NCBI RefSeq assembly: GCF_000758705.1
Contig: NZ_CP009287.1
Span: 7,102,465-7,166,464, forward strand
DNA from: Paenibacillus graminis
GTDB lineage: Bacteria; Bacillota; Bacilli; Paenibacillales; Paenibacillaceae
Direction: 5' to 3'
Length of the DNA: 64,000 bases
The position numbers and the translations under genes were made by a program. How positions within the stretch are numbered: the stretch's first letter is position 1; every line of letters starts with the position of its first letter. This document shows, one piece after another, positions 14,913 to 24,023 of the stretch. The notes beneath the pieces were generated by a model. The model was not told the DNA's origin and ran no database searches. It worked only from the letters and a program-made list of their open reading frames with translations.

Positions 14913-16697
14913 TTACATACTCTCCACAAATTCCTGAATGTCCTCCGCAATCAACGCCAGCGCATCGCGCCAGAACTGTGGCGAATCTACATCGATATCC
15001 ATCAGTCTTGCGGCATCCGCGATGGTATTTTTGCCGGTAGCTGCCAGAAAAAACCGGTAACGTTCAGCGAAATCTCCGCCCCGTTTTTTATACTGCGCAT
15101 ATAGTCCCTTGGAGAACAGCAGTCCGAATGAATAGGGAAAGTTCAAAAATTCATTGCCTGCCATATAATATCCGGCTTTACTGATCCACTGGTAAGGATG
15201 AATAGTCGCAGGGTCTACGCTGCCGCCATATGCGGCTACCATCGATTCATGCATCAGGTCATTCAGTTCCCGGGCGGACAGAGGACCGGATGGTCTTCGT
15301 TCATACAGCCGGCTCTCGAATAAATAGCGGGCATAGAAATCCACAATGTAATAACCTGCGTCGGACAAGCTTCTTTCCCAAATGGCCAGGGCCTCACTCT
15401 CGGCTGCCATGTTCAGCAGTTCCTCATGAATGAGGCTTTCGCAAAAAATCGACGCCGTCTCGGCAACCGGTACCGGATAGTCCGTATTCACCATAGTCTC
15501 ACCAGCAAGGCAGCTGCTGTGATAGGCATGCCCGATCTCGTGAGCCAGCACACTTACATCTATATAATTCCCGTTGAAGCTGGTGATGATCCGGCTCTCG
15601 CCCACCGGAAAGATATCAACGCACATGCCAAAATTACCCTTGTCCGCCCTCGGTTCGGCATCAATCCAGCGCTGCCGGAATACTTTGCGGGCAAATTCGC
15701 CCAGCTCCGGGCTGAATGCGCTGAAGCCGGAGACGATCACATCCCTCGCTTCCGGGTAAGTGATTTTAGTTGAATTTTCTTCAGCTAACGGGGCAAAAAC
15801 ATCATAAAACGGCAGCGGTCCGTAATGGCCGAGCAGCGTTGCTTTTTTCATATAATATTGATGGAAAAACGGCAGACTCACCTCTATGGCTTCCAACATC
15901 ACTTCAAGCGTCTTCCGGTTCATTCTGGATGCCTTCAGCACTTTATGCAGCGGTGATGCATACCCTCTCAGCTCATAGACCGCAAGCGCTTCTCCGCTTA
16001 CGGAATTCAGACAGGCGGCACTCTGCTCCTCCACACTCCGGCATGCTTTGTACTCAGCTTCATAGGCAGCCTTTCTCAGCAATGCGTCTCCGTCATAGGC
16101 CAAATTCCGCAGTTCAGCTAACGACAAGCTCCGGGCTTGTCCACCGATTTGGACGTCCATTCGAAGCATGGACAGTGTCCGCATATACAGCCTCTCCCAG
16201 GCTTTGGAACCTGTGCTCTGCATGCGGGCAATAACCGCTTCCGCCTCTTCGCCAAGCAAATGCTCTGACTGCTGCTGCAGCCCGTGCAGATAGAACTCAT
16301 GCCGGACAAGATATGCGGACGAAGCGATAACCGCCTTCAGATCTGTCATCCCTGCCAGCCATTTGCTAAAGCTTGCATGAGACTCCCCCGCTGCAGCTGC
16401 GGCGTCTTCCAGCTCATCCATCTGGTTCATCGCTTCCGCATCGTTTCGGTCCAGGCTGAACCGTAGCTCCGCATAGCTGAATAGGCAAAGGTAGACACTT
16501 CTGTAGGCATTATATTGTTTTAAAAATTGCTCGATCGCTTGTGCTGAGTCCCTTTCGTTCTGAATTCGGTTCTGAAGGTGTCCCGTCACCCACTGGTTTA
16601 GATGCTCCGCATATTCTGCCAGCAGCTTTCGGTCCTGCCGGTATTTCTCCGACTGAAAAGACGGGTACAGGCTGTCCAGCTCCCACGTTAATTCCAT
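14913..16697 (-). CDS. M3-family oligoendopeptidase (PepF-like)
   Basis: This 594-residue cytoplasmic zinc metallopeptidase carries the HEXXH signature AHEIGHAYH (H386, E387, H390) and the downstream conserved block (ETASIFCESLIHEELL) that supplies the third zinc ligand. PepF-type enzymes degrade oligopeptides of about 7-20 residues. I choose ATG 16697 (MELTWELDSLYPSF), the usual family N-terminus, with GAGGAGAG upstream; the longer open frame starts inside the terminator of cydC and gives a non-homologous leader. It is separated from the cyd operon by that terminator. Confidence 0.9.
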   Translation of the reverse strand: MELTWELDSLYPSFQSEKYRQDRKLLAEYAEHLNQWVTGHLQNRIQNERDSAQAIEQFLKQYNAYRSVYLCLFSYAELRFSLDRNDAEAMNQMDELEDAAAAAGESHASFSKWLAGMTDLKAVIASSAYLVRHEFYLHGLQQQSEHLLGEEAEAVIARMQSTGSKAWERLYMRTLSMLRMDVQIGGQARSLSLAELRNLAYDGDALLRKAAYEAEYKACRSVEEQSAACLNSVSGEALAVYELRGYASPLHKVLKASRMNRKTLEVMLEAIEVSLPFFHQYYMKKATLLGHYGPLPFYDVFAPLAEENSTKITYPEARDVIVSGFSAFSPELGEFARKVFRQRWIDAEPRADKGNFGMCVDIFPVGESRIITSFNGNYIDVSVLAHEIGHAYHSSCLAGETMVNTDYPVPVAETASIFCESLIHEELLNMAAESEALAIWERSLSDAGYYIVDFYARYLFESRLYERRPSGPLSARELNDLMHESMVAAYGGSVDPATIHPYQWISKAGYYMAGNEFLNFPYSFGLLFSKGLYAQYKKRGGDFAERYRFFLAATGKNTIADAARLMDIDVDSPQFWRDALALIAEDIQEFVESM

Positions 16698-16757
16698 ATT
16701 TTCTGATCTCTCCTCATCTGAGACACCGGGAAGAACAAGAGAGATGCTCAGTGTAAA

Positions 16758-16797
16758 AGGCCCCCTCCACCCAAACGAGGTAGAAGGAGCCTCTTCA
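16758..16797 (-). terminator. rho-independent terminator of the cyd operon
   Basis: On the minus strand, AGGCTCCTTCTACCTC and GGGTGGAGGGGGCCT form a long, slightly imperfect GC-rich stem with a short loop and then TTTT. It begins about 20 bp after the cydC stop codon. Confidence 0.75.
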
Positions 16798-16814
16798 AAA
16801 TGCACAGTATTATT

Positions 16815-18614
16815 CTACATCCCTGCCTGCTTCGCAAGGAACTCCGCCGGGCGGTCCAGCTCATACAGTCTGCGGTAACGGGATTCACTTGCCAGCAGCT
16901 CCGCATGAGTGCCGCGCATCTCCACGGTTCCATTTTCCATGAAAATCACTTCGTCCATCTGCTCCGCACCTACCAGATGATGCGTTACCCAGATCAGCGT
17001 CTTATCCGCCATTGCGGCGAACATCGTTGCCAGCAGCTCGCGCTCTGTGCGCGGATCAAGGCCGACGGTAGGCTCATCCAGAACTACGGCTGGAGTATTC
17101 TGCAGCAGTATGCGGGCCAGGGCGATCCGCTGGCGCTCCCCGCCGGAGAAACGTTGTCCGGCCTCACGCACCGATGTATCGTAACCTTCCGGCAGCGAGG
17201 AGATCAGATCATCCAATTGAGCAAGCTTTCCAGCTTGCTTAACCTCTTCATCGGAAGCATCCGGCTTGCCCAGCCGGATATTGTTAGCAACTGTTGTGTC
17301 GAACAGATGCGGGCTCTGGTTAAGGACAGCGATCAGCTTCGGAATATTCTCTCCATAGGCGGAAGCATCGATGCCATTAATCACAGCAGACCCTACAGAA
17401 GGGGGAATCACTCCCTGGATCACCTTCAACAGCGTGGACTTGCCCGCTCCGCTGCGGCCGATAATGGCAATCTTCCGTCCCTGCGGGATATCAAGCGTCA
17501 GATCCTGAATAGACCAGTCGTCCCCCGAAGCGTAGCGGTATCCTGTGTTTTTCAGCTGGATATGCGCTTGCCGGGTCTCCTGGATCTTCCCGGCAGCAGC
17601 CTTTGCAAGAGCTGCAGTCTCCGCATTTTCCGCTGCTGCCCCGGCTCCCGGCATGGCCTCTTTCGCTTCTTCCACACCATTCAGCCGCTCCAGCGAATTG
17701 CGGTACTGTGGAATCTTCTCTATCGCCTCCGAGACCGGAAGGAAGGCATCTGCCACCGGGAACACCACCAGAACGAACGCTGCAATCAGCGTTCCGGCAA
17801 TGGCACCGCTCTGATACTCTCCAGCGGCCCAGTAGATGACCGATAAGACTGCAATCCCTACAACGGCCTGCCCGATAAACATCCGGGCGCGCGCCCATCT
17901 GCGGAGGGCTCCGTCTGTGCGGGCGACCACTCTCTCATCCGCTTCATAAGTGGCCACGAACTGGCTCTGCCGTCCGCTGATGACCCAATCGCCCATACCC
18001 AACACGGCGTCAGTCAGCTTCTGGTAGAGCCGGTTGCGCTCCTGCTTCACCATCCGCTGCCGTGATTGTGTCAGCAGCAGGGAGACCAGCGGGAGGACAA
18101 CTACAAGCACCAGCATATACAGTCCCATCAGCAGCGCAAAAGCCACATCGAACGTGCCCAGCGAAATGATGGCGGCAGCATAGATCAAGAGTGCGATAAT
18201 ACTTGGAAATACAGTACGCAGGTACACATTCTGCAAATATTCAATATCGTCAGCGAGCATACCCAGAATATCCCCGGTACGGAAGCGAGAAGACAGGAAC
18301 AGTGCCTGCGGTTCGAGAATATTGTACAGCCGGATACGCATCTTCGAGAGAATCCGAAGAATCGTATCATGCGAGACAAGCCGTTCCACATAGTGGATCA
18401 CCGCCCGGCTGGTCCCGAAGGTGCGCACGCCAACGATCGGTACATAGATCATCAGGATATTTTCCGGCGGGATGGAAGCTTTGGAAATCAGGAATCCCGA
18501 GGTGTACATCAGGGAAGAGGCTGAGAAAATAGTCAGCGCACCCAAGGCAATAATCAGCAGAAACCGCCAGAAATAAGAATTGAAATAGGGAGCAAACCAT
18601 CCTTCACGTTTCAA
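16815..18614 (-). CDS. cydC: thiol reductant ABC exporter subunit CydC
   Basis: This 599-residue half-transporter has six membrane segments in the first 300 residues and an ATPase domain with Walker A GRSGAGKST (386-394), signature FSGGERQRIALARI and Walker B VVLDEPTVGLD. With CydD it forms the heterodimer that exports cysteine/glutathione-type thiols and is needed to assemble cytochrome bd. Start is TTG 18614, whose codon overlaps the cydD stop by 4 bp (TTGA). The Ala/Glu-rich stretch at about 320-345 is a variable linker between the membrane and ATPase domains. It is last in cydABDC. Confidence 0.93.
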   Translation of the reverse strand: MKREGWFAPYFNSYFWRFLLIIALGALTIFSASSLMYTSGFLISKASIPPENILMIYVPIVGVRTFGTSRAVIHYVERLVSHDTILRILSKMRIRLYNILEPQALFLSSRFRTGDILGMLADDIEYLQNVYLRTVFPSIIALLIYAAAIISLGTFDVAFALLMGLYMLVLVVVLPLVSLLLTQSRQRMVKQERNRLYQKLTDAVLGMGDWVISGRQSQFVATYEADERVVARTDGALRRWARARMFIGQAVVGIAVLSVIYWAAGEYQSGAIAGTLIAAFVLVVFPVADAFLPVSEAIEKIPQYRNSLERLNGVEEAKEAMPGAGAAAENAETAALAKAAAGKIQETRQAHIQLKNTGYRYASGDDWSIQDLTLDIPQGRKIAIIGRSGAGKSTLLKVIQGVIPPSVGSAVINGIDASAYGENIPKLIAVLNQSPHLFDTTVANNIRLGKPDASDEEVKQAGKLAQLDDLISSLPEGYDTSVREAGQRFSGGERQRIALARILLQNTPAVVLDEPTVGLDPRTERELLATMFAAMADKTLIWVTHHLVGAEQMDEVIFMENGTVEMRGTHAELLASESRYRRLYELDRPAEFLAKQAGM

Positions 18615-20374
18615 TGGATTCCCTCCAATTGACTTTGAATAAGCTCATAATAGGCACCCTTACGGGCTGTAAGCTCTTGGTGTGTACCAACCTCAGCCAC
18701 TTGACCCTGCTGCATGACGACAATGAGATCCATGTCAAGCATCCAGTGCAGCCGGTGGGTAGCCAGGAATACCAGCTTGCCCTCAAACAGCGGCAGCATC
18801 GTTTCCTTTAGCTCGTACTCCGTCTCGATATCCAAATGAGCGGTCGGCTCATCCAGCAGCATGACCGGACGGCTGTTCAGCAGGGCGCGGGCCAGCGCTA
18901 CACGCTGCTCCTGCCCGCCGCTGAGGGAACGCCCGCCGCCGCCAATCATTTCGTCCAATCCGCCCGGAAGTGAAGCTACCAGCTTGGATAAGCCTGCAGC
19001 GGCGACCACTCCAGCAACCGCTTCATTTGTCGCTTCAGGGTAATAAAAGCGCACATTATCCGCAAGCGTACCGCTGAAAATATAAGGGCGCTGCGGAATA
19101 TAAGAGGTCTGCTGGCGCCATTCCTCATCTGTAAGCGCGGTGACCCTGTTGCCGTTCACCTCAATCGTGCCGGATGTAGGATGCAGGAACCCGCCCAGAA
19201 TATCCACCAGCGTGGACTTCCCGGCACCACTCTCACCGATGATTCCAATTTTGGCATTTCCTCTAAACTCCAGATCCACACCGGAGAGTGAGGGAATTCC
19301 GCCTGCTTCATATTTCACGCCCACCTGATGAAGTGCAAGCATGCTATCCTTCTGCCAGGTGAATACAGCAGTTTTGGCTGTATCTGTTCCTGAAGCTGTA
19401 ACTCCAGCAACATTCAGCAGCTCGGCCTCCACCGTCTTCCGGTCGATAATACTCTTCATGGCTTCTCCTGCTTCCTTGCCGTCAAGTGTAGCATGGAAGT
19501 CAGCACCCACCAGCCGGACCGGCAGAAAATATTCCGGGGCCAGGATCAGAATCGTCAGTCCGGTGACCAGGGTCATCTGTTCATTGACCAATCGGAGCCC
19601 CAGGCTTACGGCTACCGAAGCCACAGACAGCATCGTGAAGAAGTCCATAGCAAACGAAGATAGAAATGCCACGCGCAGCGTACGCATGGTTGCCGAGCGG
19701 TAGCGGTCACTGACCGCGGCAATGCTCTCGCTGTGGCTGCGGCTGCGGCCAAGGAACTTCAGCGTTTCCAGACCGCGCAGCGAATCCACAAAATGATTGG
19801 ACAGAGTGCGATACGATTTTAACTGACGGTCCATCTGCTTGCGGGCCGTCATCCCGATTAGAATCATAAAGACAATAATGATCGGCATTGTCAAGGTAAG
19901 AATAACACCGCTTGATGTATCCTGAGTGTAGACATACACCAGCAGCAGCGCCGGTGTAACCGCCATCCCCACCATCCGGGGAATAATCAGCTCCAGATAG
20001 GTCCGGAACTTGGTTACTCCTTCAAGCACAAGCGTGACCAGATCGCCGGTTCCCCGGTTGCCTGCCAGCCTTGGCCCCAGCTGGAACAGCTTGTCCATCA
20101 TTTGTCTTCTCATGCTGCTGCCGGTTGCTTCCGCGAAGCGGTATGATACACGGCTCATCAGCATGGCGCTGGCATGGCGCACCAGAAACGCAAGAAGGAA
20201 CAAGAGCAGTTTCGCCCCTTGTTCCTTCAGCGGTTCTCCCGCAAACAGCGCAGAGACCCCTTCTGCAAGAGATTTAGCCAGCAGAAGAATGGACAGGCTT
20301 TGCACCAGGGTAAGGAAGCCGACGATCAGAAAGACCGGCTTAACTCCTTTGTACCCAAGCAAATTTTTATCCAT
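18611..20374 (-). CDS. cydD: thiol reductant ABC exporter subunit CydD
   Basis: This 587-residue half-transporter has an N-terminal six-helix domain and an ATPase domain with Walker A GESGAGKST (380-388), signature LSGGQEQRVALARAL and Walker B VMLLDEPTAHLD. It partners CydC. The start ATG overlaps the cydB stop by 1 bp (TAATG), which implies translational coupling. I assign CydD rather than CydC from its position directly after cydB and its general pattern; the two subunits are homologous and naming varies between species. Confidence 0.92.
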   Translation of the reverse strand: MDKNLLGYKGVKPVFLIVGFLTLVQSLSILLLAKSLAEGVSALFAGEPLKEQGAKLLLFLLAFLVRHASAMLMSRVSYRFAEATGSSMRRQMMDKLFQLGPRLAGNRGTGDLVTLVLEGVTKFRTYLELIIPRMVGMAVTPALLLVYVYTQDTSSGVILTLTMPIIIVFMILIGMTARKQMDRQLKSYRTLSNHFVDSLRGLETLKFLGRSRSHSESIAAVSDRYRSATMRTLRVAFLSSFAMDFFTMLSVASVAVSLGLRLVNEQMTLVTGLTILILAPEYFLPVRLVGADFHATLDGKEAGEAMKSIIDRKTVEAELLNVAGVTASGTDTAKTAVFTWQKDSMLALHQVGVKYEAGGIPSLSGVDLEFRGNAKIGIIGESGAGKSTLVDILGGFLHPTSGTIEVNGNRVTALTDEEWRQQTSYIPQRPYIFSGTLADNVRFYYPEATNEAVAGVVAAAGLSKLVASLPGGLDEMIGGGGRSLSGGQEQRVALARALLNSRPVMLLDEPTAHLDIETEYELKETMLPLFEGKLVFLATHRLHWMLDMDLIVVMQQGQVAEVGTHQELTARKGAYYELIQSQLEGIH

Positions 20375-21390
20375 TAGTATTCAAGATGCTCCTTCTCGTG
20401 AACCCGTTTATGGAAGACGAAATAGCTCCAGATCTGATAACCCAGCACGAACGGCAGCAGCGACAGCGCCACAATCGTCATCACCTTCAGCGAATAATGG
20501 CCGGAAGCCGCATTCGTAATTGTCAGGTTAAAGGCTTGATCCAGCGAGCTGATCATGACCCGCGGGAACAGTCCGACAAAGATAGAAACCACCGACAGAG
20601 CCATGACTGCACCAGTCATTCCGAAGGCCAGCCCGTCTCTCTTCTTGCTCATGAAGTAGCCGGACAGCACGTAAGCAGCAATGCCAAGAATAACAATGAC
20701 AAGCAGCAGCGCTCCGCGTTGTTCAAATACATCCGTCATATAATACGTCATAACCACAAAAGCGAGCAGCAGCGCGGCCAGCGGGAACAACAGCTTCTGC
20801 GCCATCTTACGCGCGCGTTCCTGCAAATCACCAACTGTACGCAGTGTAGTGAACATCAGCCCATGAACAAGGCAGAGCAGCACTACAGTAATTCCGGCCA
20901 CTACCGTATAGACATTCACAATATCAAAGAATCCGGCATACATCTGCATATCGCCGTCGATTGGCAGCCCTTTGATGAAGCTGGCGAACACTACAGCAAG
21001 CAGGAACGGCGGCAGGAAGCTGCCTAAGAAAATGCAGACATCCCAGGTTTTCTGCCAGGCCAGCGAGTCTCTTTTGCCCCTGAATTCAAAGGCCACACCA
21101 CGGGCAATCAGCGCCAGCAGCGCGAATACAAAAGGAATATAGAATCCGCTGAAAAGCGTGGCATACCAGTGCGGAAAGGCAGCAAACATCGCCCCGGCGC
21201 CTGTAATCAGCCATACTTCATTAGCATCCCAGAACGGCCCGATCGAATTAATCAGCACCCGGCGCTCCGTATCATTCTTGGCCAGAATCTGGGTTTCCAT
21301 CCCTACTCCGAAGTCAAAGCCTTCAAGAAAGAAGAAACCGACAAACAGCACAGCAATCAGTACAAACCACAATTCATTAAGAGAAAGCAT
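20374..21390 (-). CDS. cydB: cytochrome bd ubiquinol oxidase subunit II
   Basis: This 338-residue membrane protein starts MLSLNELWFVLIAVLF and shows the subunit II features GFDFGVGMETQILAKND, the INSIGPFWDANEVWLITGAG quinol-oxidase signature and FAAFPHWYATLFSGFY. It forms the core of the high-affinity oxygen reductase with CydA. I chose ATG 21390 over an upstream in-frame ATG (21417) that lies inside cydA; the resulting overlap with cydA is 14 bp. Confidence 0.95.
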   Translation of the reverse strand: MLSLNELWFVLIAVLFVGFFFLEGFDFGVGMETQILAKNDTERRVLINSIGPFWDANEVWLITGAGAMFAAFPHWYATLFSGFYIPFVFALLALIARGVAFEFRGKRDSLAWQKTWDVCIFLGSFLPPFLLAVVFASFIKGLPIDGDMQMYAGFFDIVNVYTVVAGITVVLLCLVHGLMFTTLRTVGDLQERARKMAQKLLFPLAALLLAFVVMTYYMTDVFEQRGALLLVIVILGIAAYVLSGYFMSKKRDGLAFGMTGAVMALSVVSIFVGLFPRVMISSLDQAFNLTITNAASGHYSLKVMTIVALSLLPFVLGYQIWSYFVFHKRVHEKEHLEY

Positions 21391-22780
21391 GGGATCCCTC
21401 CTTGTTATACGGATCATGGGATTCGCCGTGATCGTTATCCATGGCGTAAGGACCTTTTTTGATCACCTTGATGAACAAGCCAACCAGTACTAAACCAAGG
21501 ATGGCATAGATTGCTGTAAAAGAAATTACCGAGAACAGTACCTGTCCGCTCGTAATATTAGGAGATACACTATCCTCTGTAGTCATTAATCCAAATACCG
21601 TCCATGGCTGACGCCCCATCTCTGTCATAATCCAGCCTGACGTATTGGCAATCGGCGGAAGCAGCAGACCCCAGAACATAAAGCGCATGAACCAGGTATT
21701 CGGACGTTCCATCTTCTTGCGCCACATCAGGTAGATGGCATATACCCCCAGCACAATCATCAGCGATCCTGCCGCAACCATGATCCGGAAACTCCAGAAC
21801 GTCGTGCGGACCGGTGGAATATAGTCACCAGGACCGTATGCTTGTTCATATTCAGCCTGCAGCGTGTTCATGCCTTTAACAGATCCCGAAAACTTACTGT
21901 AGGAGAGAAAGCTCAGCATATATGGAATTTTCACTTCATGGGTACTTATTTTATTATCAGGGTCAATTTTTGCAATAACCGTCCAACCTGCCGGGTCACC
22001 GCTGTCGTCCCACAGTCCTTCGGAAGCAGCCATCTTCATCGGTTGAGTCTCAACCAGATACTGTGCCTGGGCATGACCCGCAATGGCTACGCCAAATGAA
22101 GAAATGATGCCGACAATGGCAGCAATCTCAAACGATTTGCGGAAAAAGGAAACATCCTGTTTCTTCAGCAATTTATAAGCACTGATGCCGGTAACCAGGA
22201 AAGCACCTGTAGCGTAAGCGGCAAGAACCGTGTGCGGAAACTCGACCAGCAATTGTCCGTTCGTAACGAGTGCCCAAATATCATTCATTTCCGCCCGTCC
22301 ATTATTGACAGCAAAGCCTACCGGATGCTGCATAAACGAGTTAGCCAGCAGAATCCAGAAAGCCGACAGCATGGTTCCGAGCGCCACCAGCCAGATGGAG
22401 AGCAGGTGAACGCGTTTGGATACCTTATCCCAGCCAAAAATCCAGATTCCAATAAACGTGGACTCCAAAAAGAATGCAAGCAGCGCTTCAATCGCCAGTG
22501 GAGCCCCAAAGACATCACCGACAAAACGGGAGTAGTCCGACCAGTTCATCCCGAACTGAAACTCCTGCAATATTCCTGTCACTACGCCCACAGCGAAGTT
22601 AATCAGGAAAAGCTTTCCCCAGAACTGCGCCATTCTTTTGTACTCATCATTGCCTTTTCTGACATACATCGTCTCCATGATTGCAATCAAGAGCGCGAGT
22701 CCAATTGATACCGGTACAAAGAAATAATGAAAAATTGTCGTCGACGCAAATTGTATACGCGACAGCATCACTGTATCCAT
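21377..22780 (-). CDS. cydA: cytochrome bd ubiquinol oxidase subunit I
   Basis: This 467-residue subunit carries the haems. It begins MDTVMLSRIQFASTTIFHYFF with the haem b595 ligand at H18, and shows EFQFGMNWSDYSRFVGDVFG and the GRQPWTVFGLMTTEDSVSP quinol-site block. The Q-loop is short, as in Firmicutes bd oxidases. The enzyme reduces oxygen to water at low oxygen without pumping protons. Start ATG 22780 has AAGGGGAG upstream. It is first gene of cydABDC, with an upstream region holding two TGTGA-N6-TCACA sites, which points to control by redox or oxygen. Confidence 0.96.
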   Translation of the reverse strand: MDTVMLSRIQFASTTIFHYFFVPVSIGLALLIAIMETMYVRKGNDEYKRMAQFWGKLFLINFAVGVVTGILQEFQFGMNWSDYSRFVGDVFGAPLAIEALLAFFLESTFIGIWIFGWDKVSKRVHLLSIWLVALGTMLSAFWILLANSFMQHPVGFAVNNGRAEMNDIWALVTNGQLLVEFPHTVLAAYATGAFLVTGISAYKLLKKQDVSFFRKSFEIAAIVGIISSFGVAIAGHAQAQYLVETQPMKMAASEGLWDDSGDPAGWTVIAKIDPDNKISTHEVKIPYMLSFLSYSKFSGSVKGMNTLQAEYEQAYGPGDYIPPVRTTFWSFRIMVAAGSLMIVLGVYAIYLMWRKKMERPNTWFMRFMFWGLLLPPIANTSGWIMTEMGRQPWTVFGLMTTEDSVSPNITSGQVLFSVISFTAIYAILGLVLVGLFIKVIKKGPYAMDNDHGESHDPYNKEGSHAFS

Positions 22781-22842
22781 ATTTCTCCCCTTCCTTCTTC
22801 CCATTCGATATGTCTATTCTGTCAAAAATTCAAAGGGTAAAG

Positions 22843-22920
22843 TGTGATATTTATCACATTATACACCCTATTTGGGCTTAGAATTCAATAAATTTGTGAC
22901 AAATATCACAATATTACCTC
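22843..22920 (-). promoter_or_regulatory. cydABDC promoter with two Fnr/Rex-type operators
   Basis: The -10 box TATAAT lies at 22863-22858 on the minus strand, so the start site is near 22851; the -35 is weak. TGTGATATTTATCACA (22843-22858) covers the start site, a repressor position. TGTGACAAATATCACA (22905-22920) is centred at -61.5, a class I activator position. The same core is bound by Rex (NADH-sensing repressor) and by Fnr/CRP proteins. I infer Rex on the start-site copy and Fnr or a relative on the distal copy. Confidence 0.7.
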
Positions 22921-23003
22921 CAGAAAGCAAAAAAAATAAGACGGTTTAACCGTCTTGGATGTATTCATTATTCTATTGATGTCTTGACTCATAAAGGCAT
23001 TGG

Positions 23004-23234
23004 TCAGGTAATGGAAATACCCTTCTTCAGCGATTTCAGATCGCCATTGGAATTGAGCAGCTGTGGCAGCATCTTCATACTGCGCTCCATTGGGGAGTGA
23101 CAGAGACGGCAAGAAGGCGCATGTTCAAATGCGAAATTATCCCTCATCCATCCATTACATCCATCGTTGGTACAGGCCCAAATTGCGGTATTTTCCTCCG
23201 GCACTTCCTCCAAAGGTTTCTTCCGGTAGTTCAT
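23004..23234 (-). CDS. ydjO: YdjO-like cold-inducible zinc-motif protein
   Basis: This 76-residue protein has two zinc knuckles: ACTNDGCNGWMRDNF (CxxxxC) and SCRLCHSPMERSMKMLPQL (CxxC). The order and spacing match Bacillus subtilis YdjO, described as cold-inducible. Here it lies directly upstream of a cold-shock protein gene on the same strand. The final 18 residues extend beyond the usual YdjO length. The start has GGGAGG 7 nt upstream. Molecular function unknown. Confidence 0.82.
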   Translation of the reverse strand: MNYRKKPLEEVPEENTAIWACTNDGCNGWMRDNFAFEHAPSCRLCHSPMERSMKMLPQLLNSNGDLKSLKKGISIT

Positions 23235-23275
23235 TGCCGTTCCTCCCTTCCTTTATGTCACAAGTTGAGAATCCA

Positions 23276-23394
23276 GACAAGTAGAAACGACATTGCCGTC
23301 CCTGATAATAAGGACGGCAACCGTTTCACGAGTAATATAAGGACCGTTATTGCATGAAGCCTATCATTCCTTATATTTTAAAAAAAGACCGTCC
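23276..23394. repeat. dispersed intergenic palindromic repeat, copy A (most complete)
   Basis: This copy holds GTAGAAACG, a hairpin TTGCCGTCC/GGACGGCAA, then CCGTTTCACGAGTAATATAA, a GCATGAAGCC motif and TTATATTTTAAAAAAA. Related pieces occur near 23.93, 31.40, 47.33, 55.24, 56.28 and 63.45 kb, always between genes. It lies between cspB and ydjO and runs into the cspB terminator. Confidence 0.6.
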
Positions 23395-23420
23395 CAACTC
23401 TTACAAGCGGGACGGCATCT
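23383..23420 (-). terminator. rho-independent terminator of cspB
   Basis: Minus-strand stem GCCGTCCC/GGGACGGT (one G-U pair) is followed by seven T residues, just after the cspB stop codon. Confidence 0.85.
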
Positions 23421-23427
23421 TCTATTA

Positions 23428-23628
23428 TTACAGTTTTACAACGTTTTCGGCTTGTGGTCCACGGTTGCCTTGAACAACGTTGAATTCAACGCGTTGGCCT
23501 TCGTCCAAAGTTTTGAAGCCGTCGCCAGTAATAGCGCTGAAGTGAACGAATACGTCGCTTCCGCCTTCAACTTCGATGAAACCGAATCCTTTTTCTGCGT
23601 TGAACCATTTAACTGTACCTGTTTGCAT
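23428..23628 (-). CDS. cspB: cold-shock protein, CspB family
   Basis: This 66-residue OB-fold RNA chaperone has both ribonucleoprotein motifs, KGFGFIEV and VFVHFSAI, and the TGTVKWFN start typical of Csp proteins. It binds single-stranded RNA and DNA and melts mRNA structure at low temperature. I start at ATG 23628, which has TGGAGG 8 nt upstream. A possible promoter about 90 bp upstream would leave a leader of the kind common in csp genes. Family members are so alike that the letter of the paralogue is arbitrary. Confidence 0.93.
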   Translation of the reverse strand: MQTGTVKWFNAEKGFGFIEVEGGSDVFVHFSAITGDGFKTLDEGQRVEFNVVQGNRGPQAENVVKL

Positions 23629-24023
23629 GTGTGTTACCTCCACAAATTTAAATTAATATGTTCTTTTTATCTTCAAACAAAGAAAAAATTCACACATTGA
23701 AAAAGGTTGTACTCCATTTGACAGCCCTTTTCAATACGAGAATTAGGTATCAATTGTATGATTAAGTTTATGTTACCACACCTCAATAACAAAGGCAAGC
23801 TGTCATATCCGAATATCTCCGTTTTTTCACTTATTAGGTTAACTTTCCAATGTAAGGGCTGCCAGTGTGCTGAATACATTTAATTTTTAACCTTTACAGT
23901 ATCATTTACCCCATATTCACCACTTAGAAACGGGTGCCGTCCTTAAATAAATAAAGTGATAAGAACGGCCTAACCGCTTCCTTCATGTGACTGCTTTTTT
24001 ATTATATACTGCCCGAACAGCTT
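23629..24023. other. cspB upstream region with promoter and a repeat copy
   Basis: No gene is seen. A candidate cspB promoter on the minus strand is TTGAAA (23734-23729), a 17-bp spacer and TACAAC (23711-23706), which would give a leader of roughly 75 nt. At 23928-23985 is a piece of the dispersed repeat: GTGCCGTCCTTA pairs imperfectly with TAAGAACGGCC. That hairpin lies downstream of htrA and may end its transcript. Confidence 0.45.
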
